Shown here piece after piece: positions 17,181 to 25,161 of a DNA stretch of 25,161 nt. The translations under genes were made by a program, and so were the position numbers. The DNA is taken from positions 2,021,777 to 2,046,937 of the forward strand of contig BFEA01000218.1 in NCBI GenBank assembly GCA_003427395.1. The letters run 5' to 3'. Within the stretch, counting starts at the first letter, position 1; every line of letters starts with the position of its first letter. The notes under the pieces were generated by a model. It saw only the letters and a list, made by a program, of their open reading frames with translations. It was not told the origin of the DNA and made no database searches. The DNA is from Chara braunii (taxonomy: Eukaryota; Streptophyta; Charophyceae; Charales; Characeae).

Positions 17181-18539
17181 TACATCATGAAGGAGTGAGA
17201 CCCCCCGAACAACCTAGGATTAACTGGCTCCCCAAAGAGGCCCCCATCAGGGTGATCGGCATTTCCATGATAGCGGAAGGCAGACCAACGACATGTAACG
17301 AGTGGATCTCATCGCCCCCCTTGGCCAAAATGGCCCTTTGGAGGGATAAGCACACCTCGCTGTTTGGCCGAGCCCTAATCATCAACAACGTTGTTCTAGC
17401 ATCCATGTGGTATAAATCGGTCATTTGGGCCCTGGACAAGAACTCCTTGCGCCCCCTGTGACACCAGATTGTCGCCTTCTTATGGCGTGGTGATCACGAA
17501 CGACGAAATGTTCTGCACCAGGTCGCTTGGCACGCCCTCATCCAACACAAAACCCGGGGCGGGTTGGGTATCATTGACCCCTTGCTGCAAACCCAGGCAT
17601 TGGCCCTGCAATGGCTCAAGCGCCTCCTTTTCAACCCGGAGGTCCTCTGGAGACGGTTGGCTTTGGAACAAATTGCACGCCTTGCACCGCAAGTACTCGA
17701 GGGAACAAACCCGCTGATGTGGTTGGAAAATAGAGAGTGGCCCATCCCTCGAATAAGGGTGCAGCACACTGGCCCGTGTCGTGACTGCCCCAAGCAAGAA
17801 GCTAGAGATGACCTGCGTCACGACCCCTTCTGGCCATCCTTGCTTAAGACATGAAGGCGCCTACCCCCCCCCAGACAAAACAGAACCGGAACGATGGGAG
17901 GAGGTGGCACGCCAACCCCTCTTTGGGAACAAGCGAGTGGTAGACTCGACGGGCCGCATGCTCCTTTGCACCCGACTCCCCCTGGCAGAGCTGGATCAGG
18001 AATAGGGTAATAAGGATAAAAGACATATGGGACAGAGACACAAGGGACTGAATCGGGCCCAACCAACTCCGATATTGCCACCGTCCGTATGAAGCCCTGG
18101 AGCAGCTAATAGAAATGATCCCTCTTGCATGGTGGTGAATCCTTCGCAAAGGCCCCACCGTGCAAGAACAGGACTGGGTTGCAGTCCGGGACCGACGCAG
18201 CCAGGTGGGTAGGGTTATTTGTTGTCCTCGGGATGGGACGACAGTTGTACGACTCTCACCAGTCGGCCAGGACAACGTCATCCTAAGCGACCTTAGCAGC
18301 GTGGACCTCACATGCCAAACCGCGGAGGTATACCGAATTCGAGTGCTACACGAAAACGAACAATGGATAGCCTACTACCCCGATACCCCCCTGGACCACT
18401 TGGCCCTGGACCCAGGGGAGTGGTCGTGGTCAACCCACGGCAGGCAGGACAAAAAATTCACGAAATCTCTATATGATTTAACTGTAAAAGCTGCCTACAG
18501 ACTCTTAAGACCAAAGGCTGCACTACGTGATCAGGTGAA

Positions 18540-18870
18540 GGAACGCTGGAGGTTCCACATCAACATAAGCAATCAGGAGCTGCAACCTGTCCGATGGTTC
18601 CGAACAATCAAAGACAAGCCAGCAAAATGGGCCTCACTCCAATGGCAGATTGAGCATCGCTGCCTCCCTACTTACAACTGGCTTATCGACAGGACGTCCC
18701 TGGAACAACAAGGGCGAGCCCTCCCATGGTGCAAACTCTACAAGAACGCGTTCCCCCCCCGAAAACGGCCGGAGACAATTGAGCATATCTTTCTCCAGTG
18801 CCCTGGGGCACTCTGGCTATGGAGATGGTGGGACCGAGTGTGGGATCAACTGGGGACAAAAGTTCAGTGG
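18540..18870 (+). other. ORF2 C-terminal zf-RVT zinc-binding domain
   Basis: WFRTIKDKPAKWASLQWQIE, HRCLPTYNW, WCKLYKNAFPPRKRPETIEH and IFLQCPGALWLWRWW follow the zf-RVT pattern (C-x2-C, then H-x4-C). The older minus-strand copy has WCRLC at the first pair. Here the second Cys codon (18739-18741) is TAC, Tyr, so one zinc ligand is lost. Confidence 0.85.
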
Positions 18871-19425
18871 CTATGGGATTGGAAGGCCCTGCTATGTGAA
18901 ACCTGGCTCGCGAGCCTGACAGAGCAAATGGACAAGTTCACTGGAAACATGCTCAGGCTGGGGCGGCGGGCGGTTCTCTGGGCACTCTGGCGACGACGTT
19001 GCACCTTCGAAATGGAGGGAGCACGATTAGAAGGACCCGAGTTCACAGAGAGCGTCCAGCTTCAAATCCAGACAGAAATAACTGCCAAATGGAATGAGCT
19101 CAAAGCATGAATTCAACCCCTCCACAAACCACAAGATATCAGAAAACAAATCCAGGACTTCAGCTTAAACTGGCTTGGGGATTCACAGGGAGGGAGGATC
19201 GGCAAAGTGGAATGGCAGGGAGAACCAACAGTAACTACAGCAGCTGAGGAAGACCAAGCTGGAGGGGAGATCACAAAAGACTACCGACTGTACTTCAATG
19301 AATGGACCAAAGTGAACGCAGAAATCCCTTTCAAATCGCCTGATCACTTCCCGGACTTCTTCCCCCCCCCCTCGAACTGTCTGGTGGACATGATGTGGTA
19401 CGGGATGGACCTCACTGGGCACTAG

Positions 19426-19965
19426 GGGGACCAGGCCGCACGGTAGGGAGCCGCAGGGCAGTCAATGTTGGCAGCCAGAGCGAGAAAAAAGACAGAAGAG
19501 AGATAGCTCTAGGCAAAAGTTCAAGAAAGAGAGGGGAGGAACGGACAGAGCACTGTCTAAGACACACACACACTTTCGGAAAAGGAAGGGGGGAACTTGT
19601 TATCAGCTGTAGGTATTGGGCACCTGTCACGAACTCCCCACAAGGTTGCTGCAGTAACGCTCTCGAACATTGGTACTCTGTTGGGGATGGGATGAACTAG
19701 TTCTTCAGTCGTAGGATTCTGGCGCCCGGCACAGGGTGAAGAGGTTTATCCCCAACCTGCACAGTCAATCCTCTGGAGACAGAGCAATCAATGCTGGCAG
19801 GGTATTGTTTCTCTCGATGTAAGGGACGCTGGACCCGTTTTCCAGCAGGTAACGCTCCCCACCAATAGATGGAGCCCTCCTCCAGGTGCTAGTGCTGCCT
19901 GCTCTTACCAGCAGCACTAGCACTGCAGGAGGACGTTTGTTTTTAAAAAAAAACAAAAAAAAAAA
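19426..19965 (+). mobile_element. inner LINE 3' UTR and A-tail
   Basis: Non-coding sequence after the ORF2 stop. The conserved tail block at 19821-19880 (GGGACGCTGGACCCG, CCAGCAGGTAACGCTCCCC, CAATAGATGGAGCC) is followed by a GCTAGTGCTGC / GCAGCACTAGC inverted repeat near 19888-19922 that can form a stem-loop. A tract of A9-C-A11 ends at 19965. The tail block and stem-loop just before the A-tail are the likely reverse-transcriptase recognition structure, because SINEs in the window carry the same block. Confidence 0.7.
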
Positions 19966-21612
19966 TGTTTTCCATTTCGTAGGTGCAGCGTCGTCTCCAT
20001 AATGCCCATAATACTCCCCTGCATCCTTGTTTGAATATGTTAAGAGTGAAGTCGTCCGGCTGTTCCAAGGGCCAAATTTCAAACAGCAGGGCTTTCCAGT
20101 CCCACGGCCAGGGTGTCCCTGTTCCCAACTGATTCCCAGATTCCATCCCACCATCGCCAGAACCAGACAGCGCCTGGGCATTGAAGGAATATGTGTTCTA
20201 TTGTCTCTGGTCTCTTTCTCGATGGGAATGCATTTGAGCATAGTCTACACCAGGGCACGGCGAACCCCTTCTGTTCAAGATTGGTCATGTCTATCATCCA
20301 ATTGTTGGTAGGCAGGCACCTGTGTTCCATTTGCCACTGTAGAGAGGCCAGGTTAGCAGGTTTGTTTTTGGTCAGTTGAAACCATTTGAGCTTTCTCTGT
20401 GATTCTTTGTTGATGTTCAAGTGGTTCATCCATCTCGCTTCCACCCTGTCCCGCAGGCCGATTTTTGGCCGGAGCATTCTGTATGTTGCTTTGACCGTGC
20501 TATCATATAGCGTTTTAGTACTGGTTCTGCCTCTGCCCCTTGTGCTCGTCCATATCCACTCCTGGGGGTCTAAGGGCAGTTGCGATAGCGGCGTATCGGG
20601 GAAGAACGCCACCCATCTGTGGTCCTCCTTCAGTACTCTAATTCTTGAGAGCTCCTGCTCCCCGACCAATTGTGTCTGTTTAGGATTGACCCTTTGGAGG
20701 TAGATGTCTTTGCCAATTGTGTAAATATCAACCGCCACTGGTCCATTTGAGTCGCTGTGCACTACCTTGCCTATTTCTCCCTGACGGCCCTGAATTAACA
20801 CCCAGTTTGATTCTCGTATCACCGGTTCCTTTCTCAGGATTTTCCACCAGTTCAGGGGGATGCATTCAATCAGGTTATCCAGCGCCTCTTCCGGTTTGTG
20901 GCAATACCTCAGTCTTTCCTTGAGTTGATCCTTTGTGGCCCAGTCTTTTCTATCCCCATCCCAGATGTCCCCAATTCTAAGAACCCCTTTTTTCACCCAT
21001 CCTCTCCACGGGGCGTCCGCCCAATGCAACACCTGACCTCTTGTGTTAGTTATCCTTCGATTCCCAAATAGTGGTTGCCTGACCACCTCCTCCCATCTTT
21101 CTAGTTGAATTTTGTCTGATAAGGGGAGGTCTCTCCATGTCCGTAGAAGGGTTGGCCAGAAAGAGTCGTTGTGCAGGTCCTTCCTTGCCTCTCTTCTTGG
21201 TGAGTCGACAGCGGCATTTTCTTGCCGGGACCGCCGCGGGATTGGCCATTCTCTATTTTCAATCCATGTGAGCGGGTTGATATGGGTCGGTGTTTCCGGG
21301 GCTAATCTTGAGATCTGCTCCAGTGCCAGGTCTTTCCACGGGGTGCGTGGGTAGAAGAGCAAGCGTTTGAGCCATTGTATGGCAAGTGCCTTGACCTGCG
21401 TTGTCGGGTCGATTATGCCCAATCCTCCTTTTGTTTTGGGTTGGATAATCGCTTGCCATGCAACTCTGCTGATAACATTGTGCCTTTCATGATTCCCCCG
21501 CCACAAAAAAGCGGCCAGCTATCGCTGCAGGGCTTTCAGGGGGGTTTTGTCTAACCCCCAAATGGCCGATTTGTACCACAAGGAGGCTAGCACCACACAA
21601 GAACACTAAAAT
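19966..21612 (-). pseudogene. outer (older) LINE ORF2, 5'-truncated C-terminal half
   Basis: Minus-strand relative of inner ORF2 from just after the reverse transcriptase (VVLASLWYKSAIWGLDK) through the zf-RVT domain to YEMEN at 19966. The main open frame is 21506-20079. Upstream, a TAG at 21519-21521 interrupts protein homology that continues to about 21600. A frameshift near 20100 moves the end of the domain (WPWDWKALLFEIW, RRRCTYEMEN) to another frame. The zf-RVT motif is intact here (WCRLC, ETIEHIFLQC). Homology stops near 21602-21612, so this copy was already 5'-truncated, the usual result of incomplete reverse transcription. The remaining C-terminus is at 11298-11669, beyond the inner LINE. 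Confidence 0.88.
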
Positions 21613-21743
21613 TCTCTATCCCCCAAAGCTCGGACCAAAGGAGCATTCAGAATGAAAAAACCACCTGCCTTAGGGCCTTCCAGCAGCCCAGCCCTACCTG
21701 CCTCACCCCTATATCCCGATGCCCAATCTTGGTTGCGCGTATT

Positions 21744-21857
21744 CCTACTGTCTTTCCCCCAAATAGAACATGCGGTCATTATCACTGCATCTAGACTGAA
21801 AGTTGCTTCGAATACAGGCAAAATGACCATACTTCCTACCTGGGGGAAGATGGTAGG
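21744..21857 (+). mobile_element. MITE family C, copy 3 (best preserved)
   Basis: Left end CCTACTGTCTTTCCCCCAAAT; the right end, reverse-complemented, is CCTACCATCTTCCCCCAGGT. The interior has GGTCATTATC and AAAATGACC as an inner inverted repeat around a CTAGACTGAAAG centre. It aligns with the minus-strand copies at 1910-2032 and 8478-8572. Its ends resemble those of family B at 2110-2280. A TA at each end could be the target duplication. Confidence 0.7.
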
Positions 21858-21935
21858 ACTGATGGATGACAGAGGGTACGAGAGTTCCTTCAGATGGTAA
21901 TGGAAACAACTAATGAGAAAGAAGTCTCGTGAGTC

Positions 21936-21957
21936 AAAAAAAAAAAAAAAAAAAAAA
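21936..21957 (+). repeat. A22 homopolymer
   Basis: A 22-nt A tract directly beside the TTAA MITE, separated only by GTA. It looks like a retroposon tail, but no body upstream is recognisable; MITE C lies 80 bp away. Confidence 0.8.
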
Positions 21958-21964
21958 GTATNAA

Positions 21965-22119
21965 ACCACCTGTACTTCCACAATTTTAACAAGCCACAAT
22001 TTTAGGAAACATACGGGTCACTACAGCAGCGCCCACATTCATCCAACTAGAAACGTTTCTGGTACTGTCTCCTCTATTTTTTTTCACCGCAGCCAATAGC
22101 TGGGCCAAGTACTGGTGGT
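21965..22119 (-). mobile_element. TTAA-flanked MITE (family A, copy 3)
   Basis: 155 bp in the same orientation as the copy at 8840-8990, sharing GGAAACATACGGG, CATCCAACTAGAAACGTTTCT and CCAATAGCTGGGCCAAGTAC. The left flank is TNAA (N at 21962) and the right flank TTCA, so the TTAA duplication is partly masked by an ambiguous base and partly mutated. Confidence 0.82.
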
Positions 22120-22123
22120 TTCA

Positions 22124-22474
22124 GGGTCTATTAATGGGGGCTAGAGAAAGACCGCTCAGGCCTAGCGCCCCAAGTACTCATGCGACAGGGCTCGTTCCAC
22201 TGTGCTTCAACCAAAAGGGGTTCCTGCTCAGCGCTGGTGCCTGCAACTGCCATCTGGTCATGTTCACCCACCTCGCCCAAATGGTAGAAGGCTGCGAAGG
22301 GTGATAATCCTGACTGTGGCAGATACTGGGGTAGTGCTGGAGAGCTTTAGAAGGGTTGCTAGGGATCCACAGGGTGTAGAGCATTTGTAGGACCTCTGTG
22401 GTGGCGTGTTTTGTTGTGGCTAGACCTTTTTTCTGAAGTTTGTCGTAGTAATTTTCTGAAGTCGCTCAAAATTT
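22124..22474. other. gene-free stretch with weak similarity to 8316-8470
   Basis: GCGCCCCAAGTACTCATGCG with the following GGCTCGTTC aligns imperfectly with GCGTCCGAAGTTCCCGTACG and GGTTCGTTC near 8338. A GGGTGAT..TCCTGA block follows in both. Both segments lie just to the right of a TTAA MITE. They may be parts of an older dispersed repeat. No gene seen. Confidence 0.35.
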
Positions 22475-22628
22475 CCTAAGCCAAAGCCGGGTAATGGCCC
22501 TGGTATCTCAAACTTTCAAAATTCTATGTAAATTTCCATATGGGACGCGGGGCTCGATTCCCAGCACGTGCTGCTCCCCACGAATAGATTGGAGCCTTGT
22601 CCTATCTTTACAAAAAAAAAAAAAAAAA
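22475..22628 (+). mobile_element. SINE family B, full length
   Basis: The head CCTAAGCCAAAGCCGGGTAA plus GGCCCTGGTATCTCAAAC has a degenerate box A. The box-B-like GGGCTCGATTCCCAG comes next. The tail CACGTGCTGCTCCCCACGAA plus TAGATTGGAGCC matches the LINE 3' tail block, and a short CCTATCTTTAC precedes the A17 tail (22612-22628). About 154 bp. This is the clearest copy for showing a tRNA-like head joined to a LINE-like tail. Confidence 0.78.
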
Positions 22629-22842
22629 GAGGGGTGAGGGTGCGGTGGGGATAACGGATGAAAGGATGGGTGGGCGCCAGGTCTGGTGGGGAATAAAAAA
22701 CTCAACATTATAGTCAGCCCTGAGTTTGGAAGAAAGATTCACCATTGGCCAGGTCGTTGAAATGATTGTTGATGCTATGATTGCTATCTATGGATTAATT
22801 GCCCTTTTCTCCTAGGCCTCATAAAGCATTGTGCAAAGCATG

Positions 22843-22881
<39 letters not shown>

Positions 22882-22904
22882 AAGAAAGAAAGAAAGAAAG
22901 AAAG
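22843..22904 (+). repeat. poly(A) followed by (AAAG)n
   Basis: About 37 A residues run into (GAAA)6-7. This is typical of a retroposon A-tail that has seeded a microsatellite. The 200 bp upstream show no recognisable SINE or LINE. Confidence 0.9.
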
Positions 22905-23019
22905 TGGTTAGGCAAGGGTGAAGCTCAGGGTATAGGCGACGTCTTGTTATCACATGTGGGGGTAACTTCAGTAGAGTCACAAAAACTAGTTATGATTGCA
23001 CTACGGGCCAAGGTACAGT

Positions 23020-23904
23020 TTACAGTTGCTGTGGTTGCAGCGATTGTTGGCATTGTGCCTCGTACTGCAACACTTGTTTTATGTGAATGTGCTGCTGTGC
23101 CTCCCTGGCTTGCTCTTGTTGTTGCTGCTGTGCCGACCGATGATGGTCCTGCTGCTGCGATTGCATCTGCTGTTGGCTTTGCTGTTGGCCATGCACCGTA
23201 TGGTTCATCTGGGATTGTTGCTGCCTTGGTTGCAACTGTTGTTGATACTGTGCTGCTTGGTGCTCAGCTTGCTGTAATTGGGTGTGCTGTTGTGCCTCCC
23301 GGGCTTGCACGTGGCACTGCATTACGTACGACTGTGCATTCACTTGTAGTTGTGGTTGTTGTTGCTCTATGGTGGACAACAACTACTGTTGTTGTTGCAG
23401 TTGGTGCTGTTGACAGCATCGCACGGCCCCGGGCTCTTTGTCATTGGCAGTGTTGTTGTGCTCCTCAAACAAGGCAGCGGTGGGCAGGGATAGCAGCGGT
23501 GGGGCCTGCTGAGGATGAAGATGCCTGTTGGCAACTTTGCAGTGGTTGTAATGTCGGTACATTCAACCTCCTCCCCAAGTTGTTGTGCGAGCGGCTGAAT
23601 CCTTGCCTCTCCGGCCTGCGCGTGGGACTTCATCACTTGGATCTGCGCATTCTCTTGCCGTTGCGGATGCTGTTGCTGTTGCTCTATGTTGGATAGCAAG
23701 TAATCATGCTGTTGCTGTCGCCACCGCTGGCAGCATTCCACAAGGGCGGGTTCCTTGTCTTTGGAGGTGTTGTTGTCCTCCTCAGATAGGGCGGCGGAGG
23801 GCAGGGATGGTGTCGGCCACGAGGGCTTCTGGGGCGGTTGGCGGGGCCAGTTTGGAGGGAAGGGACTTGATCTCCCCTGTCAGTTCCAAGACAACCTCTT
23901 TCAT
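23020..23904 (-). pseudogene. glutamine-rich reading frames with a 317-bp tandem duplication
   Basis: I do not recognise this protein. Minus-strand frames at 23367-23741 and 23020-23382 are CAA/CAG-rich and read as Gln-rich, low-complexity protein. Two units in tandem (period 317 bp, anchored by GGGCAGGGA at 23482 and 23799) each contain a cognate series: EEDNNTSKDKEP, CCQRW, LLSNIEQQQQ, KSHAQAGEA in the upstream unit, and EEHNNTANDKEP, CCQQH, LLSTIEQQQP, CHVQAREA in the other. The second unit has an in-frame TAG before LLSTIEQ and extra QAREAQQH copies. A 40-codon frame (23782-23904) precedes them. Conservation of the peptide between units suggests it was once coding. It may be a retroelement ORF or a transcription-factor-like Gln-rich gene. 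Confidence 0.35.
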
Positions 23905-23930
23905 GCCGGCAGGCGACGGTCGAGTTATGA

Positions 23931-25161
23931 TTACAGTTTGATTTTGCGGGTCTTCCGGTTGCTCCCGCCCACCCTCTCCCCCGGGGTCATCCTGCAGGTG
24001 TCCCCCTTCCTTTGGCCGATGTGTCCTGTCTGGGGCTGTGGAGTTGAAGGGGAGTGACGCTGTAGGTTTTGGTGGTCAGATCGTAGCAGTTTGTCTTTAG
24101 GTGTGTGAGGGGATTGGTCATGTTGTTTTGTCGGTGACTGATCCCAATGTTGGGCAAAAGCTGCATCCTTGATTTTATTAAGCAGGGAATTGGCTTTAAA
24201 GTTTAAACCGTACTCCCTGTGGGTTGAGGCTTTCCCTGTGTAAACACCCCCGCCAGTGGCCGCCCTACTTACCTGGTAATTGGAATTTACAGTCTTCTGT
24301 CTTACAGCCTTTTGTAGAGCCTCCCTACCCCCCTGTCCCTGCGTCGTGTATGCTTGGGTTAGGGGGGAGGGGAGTTGCTGCTTATGTTGGGTTTTCTTGT
24401 CCAGTTTGGGGCCAACGCTGCCTCCTTCAGGGAACTGCTGTTGTTCTCCTCTCTGCCTCGGCCATTCAGCAAGCATATATCAGCCCATCTCAGATTTGTG
24501 CTCCCCTGGCCCCCCACTCCCCTGCCCATGTACTTGCTGCCGAGTAGTTGTGTTGGTCATTGTGGTTTGTCTTACTTGAACCCCGATATTGTGCTGTTTC
24601 CCTCCATCCCCTGCCTGTGTGACCCGTCCTTGGAGTAGGGGTGGGGTGCCCAATTCTGTCACTGTTATGCCCCCATCCGGTGCCTGCTGCAGTTCTGTCT
24701 GCTGCGGTAGTTGAGGACGGAGCTCTGTTTGTGTGGATTGGGGCTGAGGGCCCAATGCGGAGTCCCGTAGACGACTCTGAGCTGTGACTGCAACATGGAG
24801 GGCAGGTGTTTTGCAGTCCAACTCTTTGTTTATATGTAACCCCTTCCCTTTGCCTAACTGAGACTCTGCGTTGAACCCCATATTTACCTGGTGGTTGGGG
24901 TTTGCAGTCATCAGCACAGGAACCTGTTTTTTTTTCGGGGATTCCCTGCCCACCTGTCTGTGCGCGATGTGGTCGTGAATCAGGGAGGAAGGGAATTCCC
25001 ACTTTTCCAGCAAAGCGATTGTGTTGGCCACTGTAGCAGCATTCTCTTGTGTCCCTGTGATGCACTGTCGTCCTCCTTCCCCTACCTGCATGGCCTGTCC
25101 TTGGTGCAGGAGGGGCGTGGGTGGTTGGTCATTGTGGATCCGGGTGTCTACTTCTGTCACA
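23931..25161 (-). pseudogene. Gln/Thr/Gly-rich repetitive frames, partial at the window edge
   Basis: The minus-strand frame 25160-24480 ends in TGA. Another frame, 24476-23931, follows within a few bases and ends in TAA. Both are polar, low-complexity and share internal duplications. The DNA at about 24885-24985 resembles 24263-24350 (TA.TTACCTGGT..TTGG on the plus strand, CCCTGCCCACCTGTC against CCCTACCCCCCTGTC), and 25030-25161 resembles 24548-24665. The composition continues that of 23020-23904, so the whole 2.1 kb may be one decayed gene or retroelement ORF1 entering from beyond 25161. No domain recognised. The start is outside the window. Confidence 0.3.

Larger units (their letters stand above)
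14810..19425 (+). pseudogene. LINE ORF2: APE endonuclease, reverse transcriptase, zf-RVT; inactive
   Basis: The start ATG at 14810 gives the first methionine after the A29 tract. Order: APE-type endonuclease (residues about 25-270), a Gln-rich coiled-coil-like linker (about 345-390, 15850-15960), reverse transcriptase (about 505-790), then a long C-terminal region with a zf-RVT zinc-binding motif, ending at TAG 19423-19425. Premature TGA codons lie at 16478, 17459, 17852, 18049, 18136 and 19108. The frame shifts at a C9 tract (17864-17872) and again near 17965-17985. At 17852 and 18049 the older relative has Trp. NN at 16510-16511 hides one or two residues. A frame map that follows the older minus-strand copy recovers the whole C-terminus, so the decay is small-scale. 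About 1,540 codons, long for an L1 ORF2. Confidence 0.88.
11670..19965 (+). mobile_element. inner LINE (L1-like non-LTR retrotransposon), near full length
   Basis: About 8.3 kb: 5' UTR (about 11670-12214), ORF1 (12215-14256), inter-ORF region (14257-14809), ORF2 (14810-19425), 3' UTR and an A-rich tail ending at 19965. The copy-and-paste cycle of this family uses ORF1 as nucleic-acid-binding protein and ORF2 as nickase plus reverse transcriptase for target-primed reverse transcription. It lies inside ORF2 of an older minus-strand relative. The insertion point is defined by where the older protein is interrupted (EMEN at 19966, LEGPEF at 11669). I see no clear target-site duplication. Both ORFs are broken, so this copy is inactive. 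The zf-RVT domain and DUF4283-like ORF1 place it nearest plant-type L1 elements; that placement is inference from motifs. Confidence 0.88.

Noticed and set aside
16478-19110. alternative nuclear code with UGA as Trp
   Set aside because: Trp is found in the relative at only two of six sites; Gln or Lys occur at others. Decay of CGA and TGG codons explains the data without recoding.
22944-23696. 250-residue plus-strand open frame, Val/Ala/Leu-rich, resembling a membrane protein
   Set aside because: It is the antisense of a CAA/CAG-rich sequence. GTT, GCT and TTG codons produce hydrophobic runs automatically. The tandem-unit peptide conservation is on the minus strand.

Overview
This window looks like repeat-dominated nuclear DNA from a eukaryote. 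I see no intact host gene, no functional tRNA or rRNA gene, and nothing prokaryotic. The coding signal comes from non-LTR retrotransposons of the plant-like L1 type. They have an ORF1 with a DUF4283-like region plus a CCHC knuckle, and an ORF2 with an APE endonuclease, a reverse transcriptase (FADD) and a C-terminal zf-RVT zinc-binding domain. With Tourist/Harbinger-like inverted repeats, this suggests a streptophyte plant or charophyte-grade alga, but the organism assignment is inference only.

Layout. 1-5000: gene-free sequence with several miniature inverted-repeat elements (about 155-239, 1123-1582, 1910-2032, 2110-2280) and a 165-bp tandem duplication (3704-4033). 5000-5660: two Tn5 mosaic-end (Nextera mate-pair) junctions embedded in the assembly with duplicated flanks, which is an artefact. 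6600-7520: three minus-strand tRNA-derived SINE-like units. 7890-8990: an 846-bp Harbinger-like inverted-repeat element hosting a TTAA-flanked MITE, with a second, oppositely oriented TTAA MITE next to it. 9060-11044: more SINE pieces, short tandem and direct repeats.

11045-21612 is a nested structure. A nearly full-length plus-strand LINE (about 11670-19965, 8.3 kb) has landed inside ORF2 of an older, related minus-strand LINE. The two halves of the older LINE lie on either side (11045-11669 and 19966-21612), and their protein sequences rejoin at the same point of the C-terminal domain. Both LINEs are dead. The inner one carries six premature TGA codons and two frameshifts in ORF2, further breaks in ORF1, and losses at a conserved endonuclease position and a zinc-finger cysteine.

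The LINE 3' tail (a block of about 55 bp) recurs at the 3' ends of two different tRNA-headed SINE families in the window. This is the arrangement expected when SINEs borrow the retrotransposition machinery of a LINE.

21700-22630 holds another copy each of two MITE families and a full SINE. 22930-25161 holds minus-strand, glutamine-rich, internally duplicated and broken reading frames of unknown identity that run off the window edge. Single or double N at 11045, 16510-16511 and 21962 mark unresolved bases.
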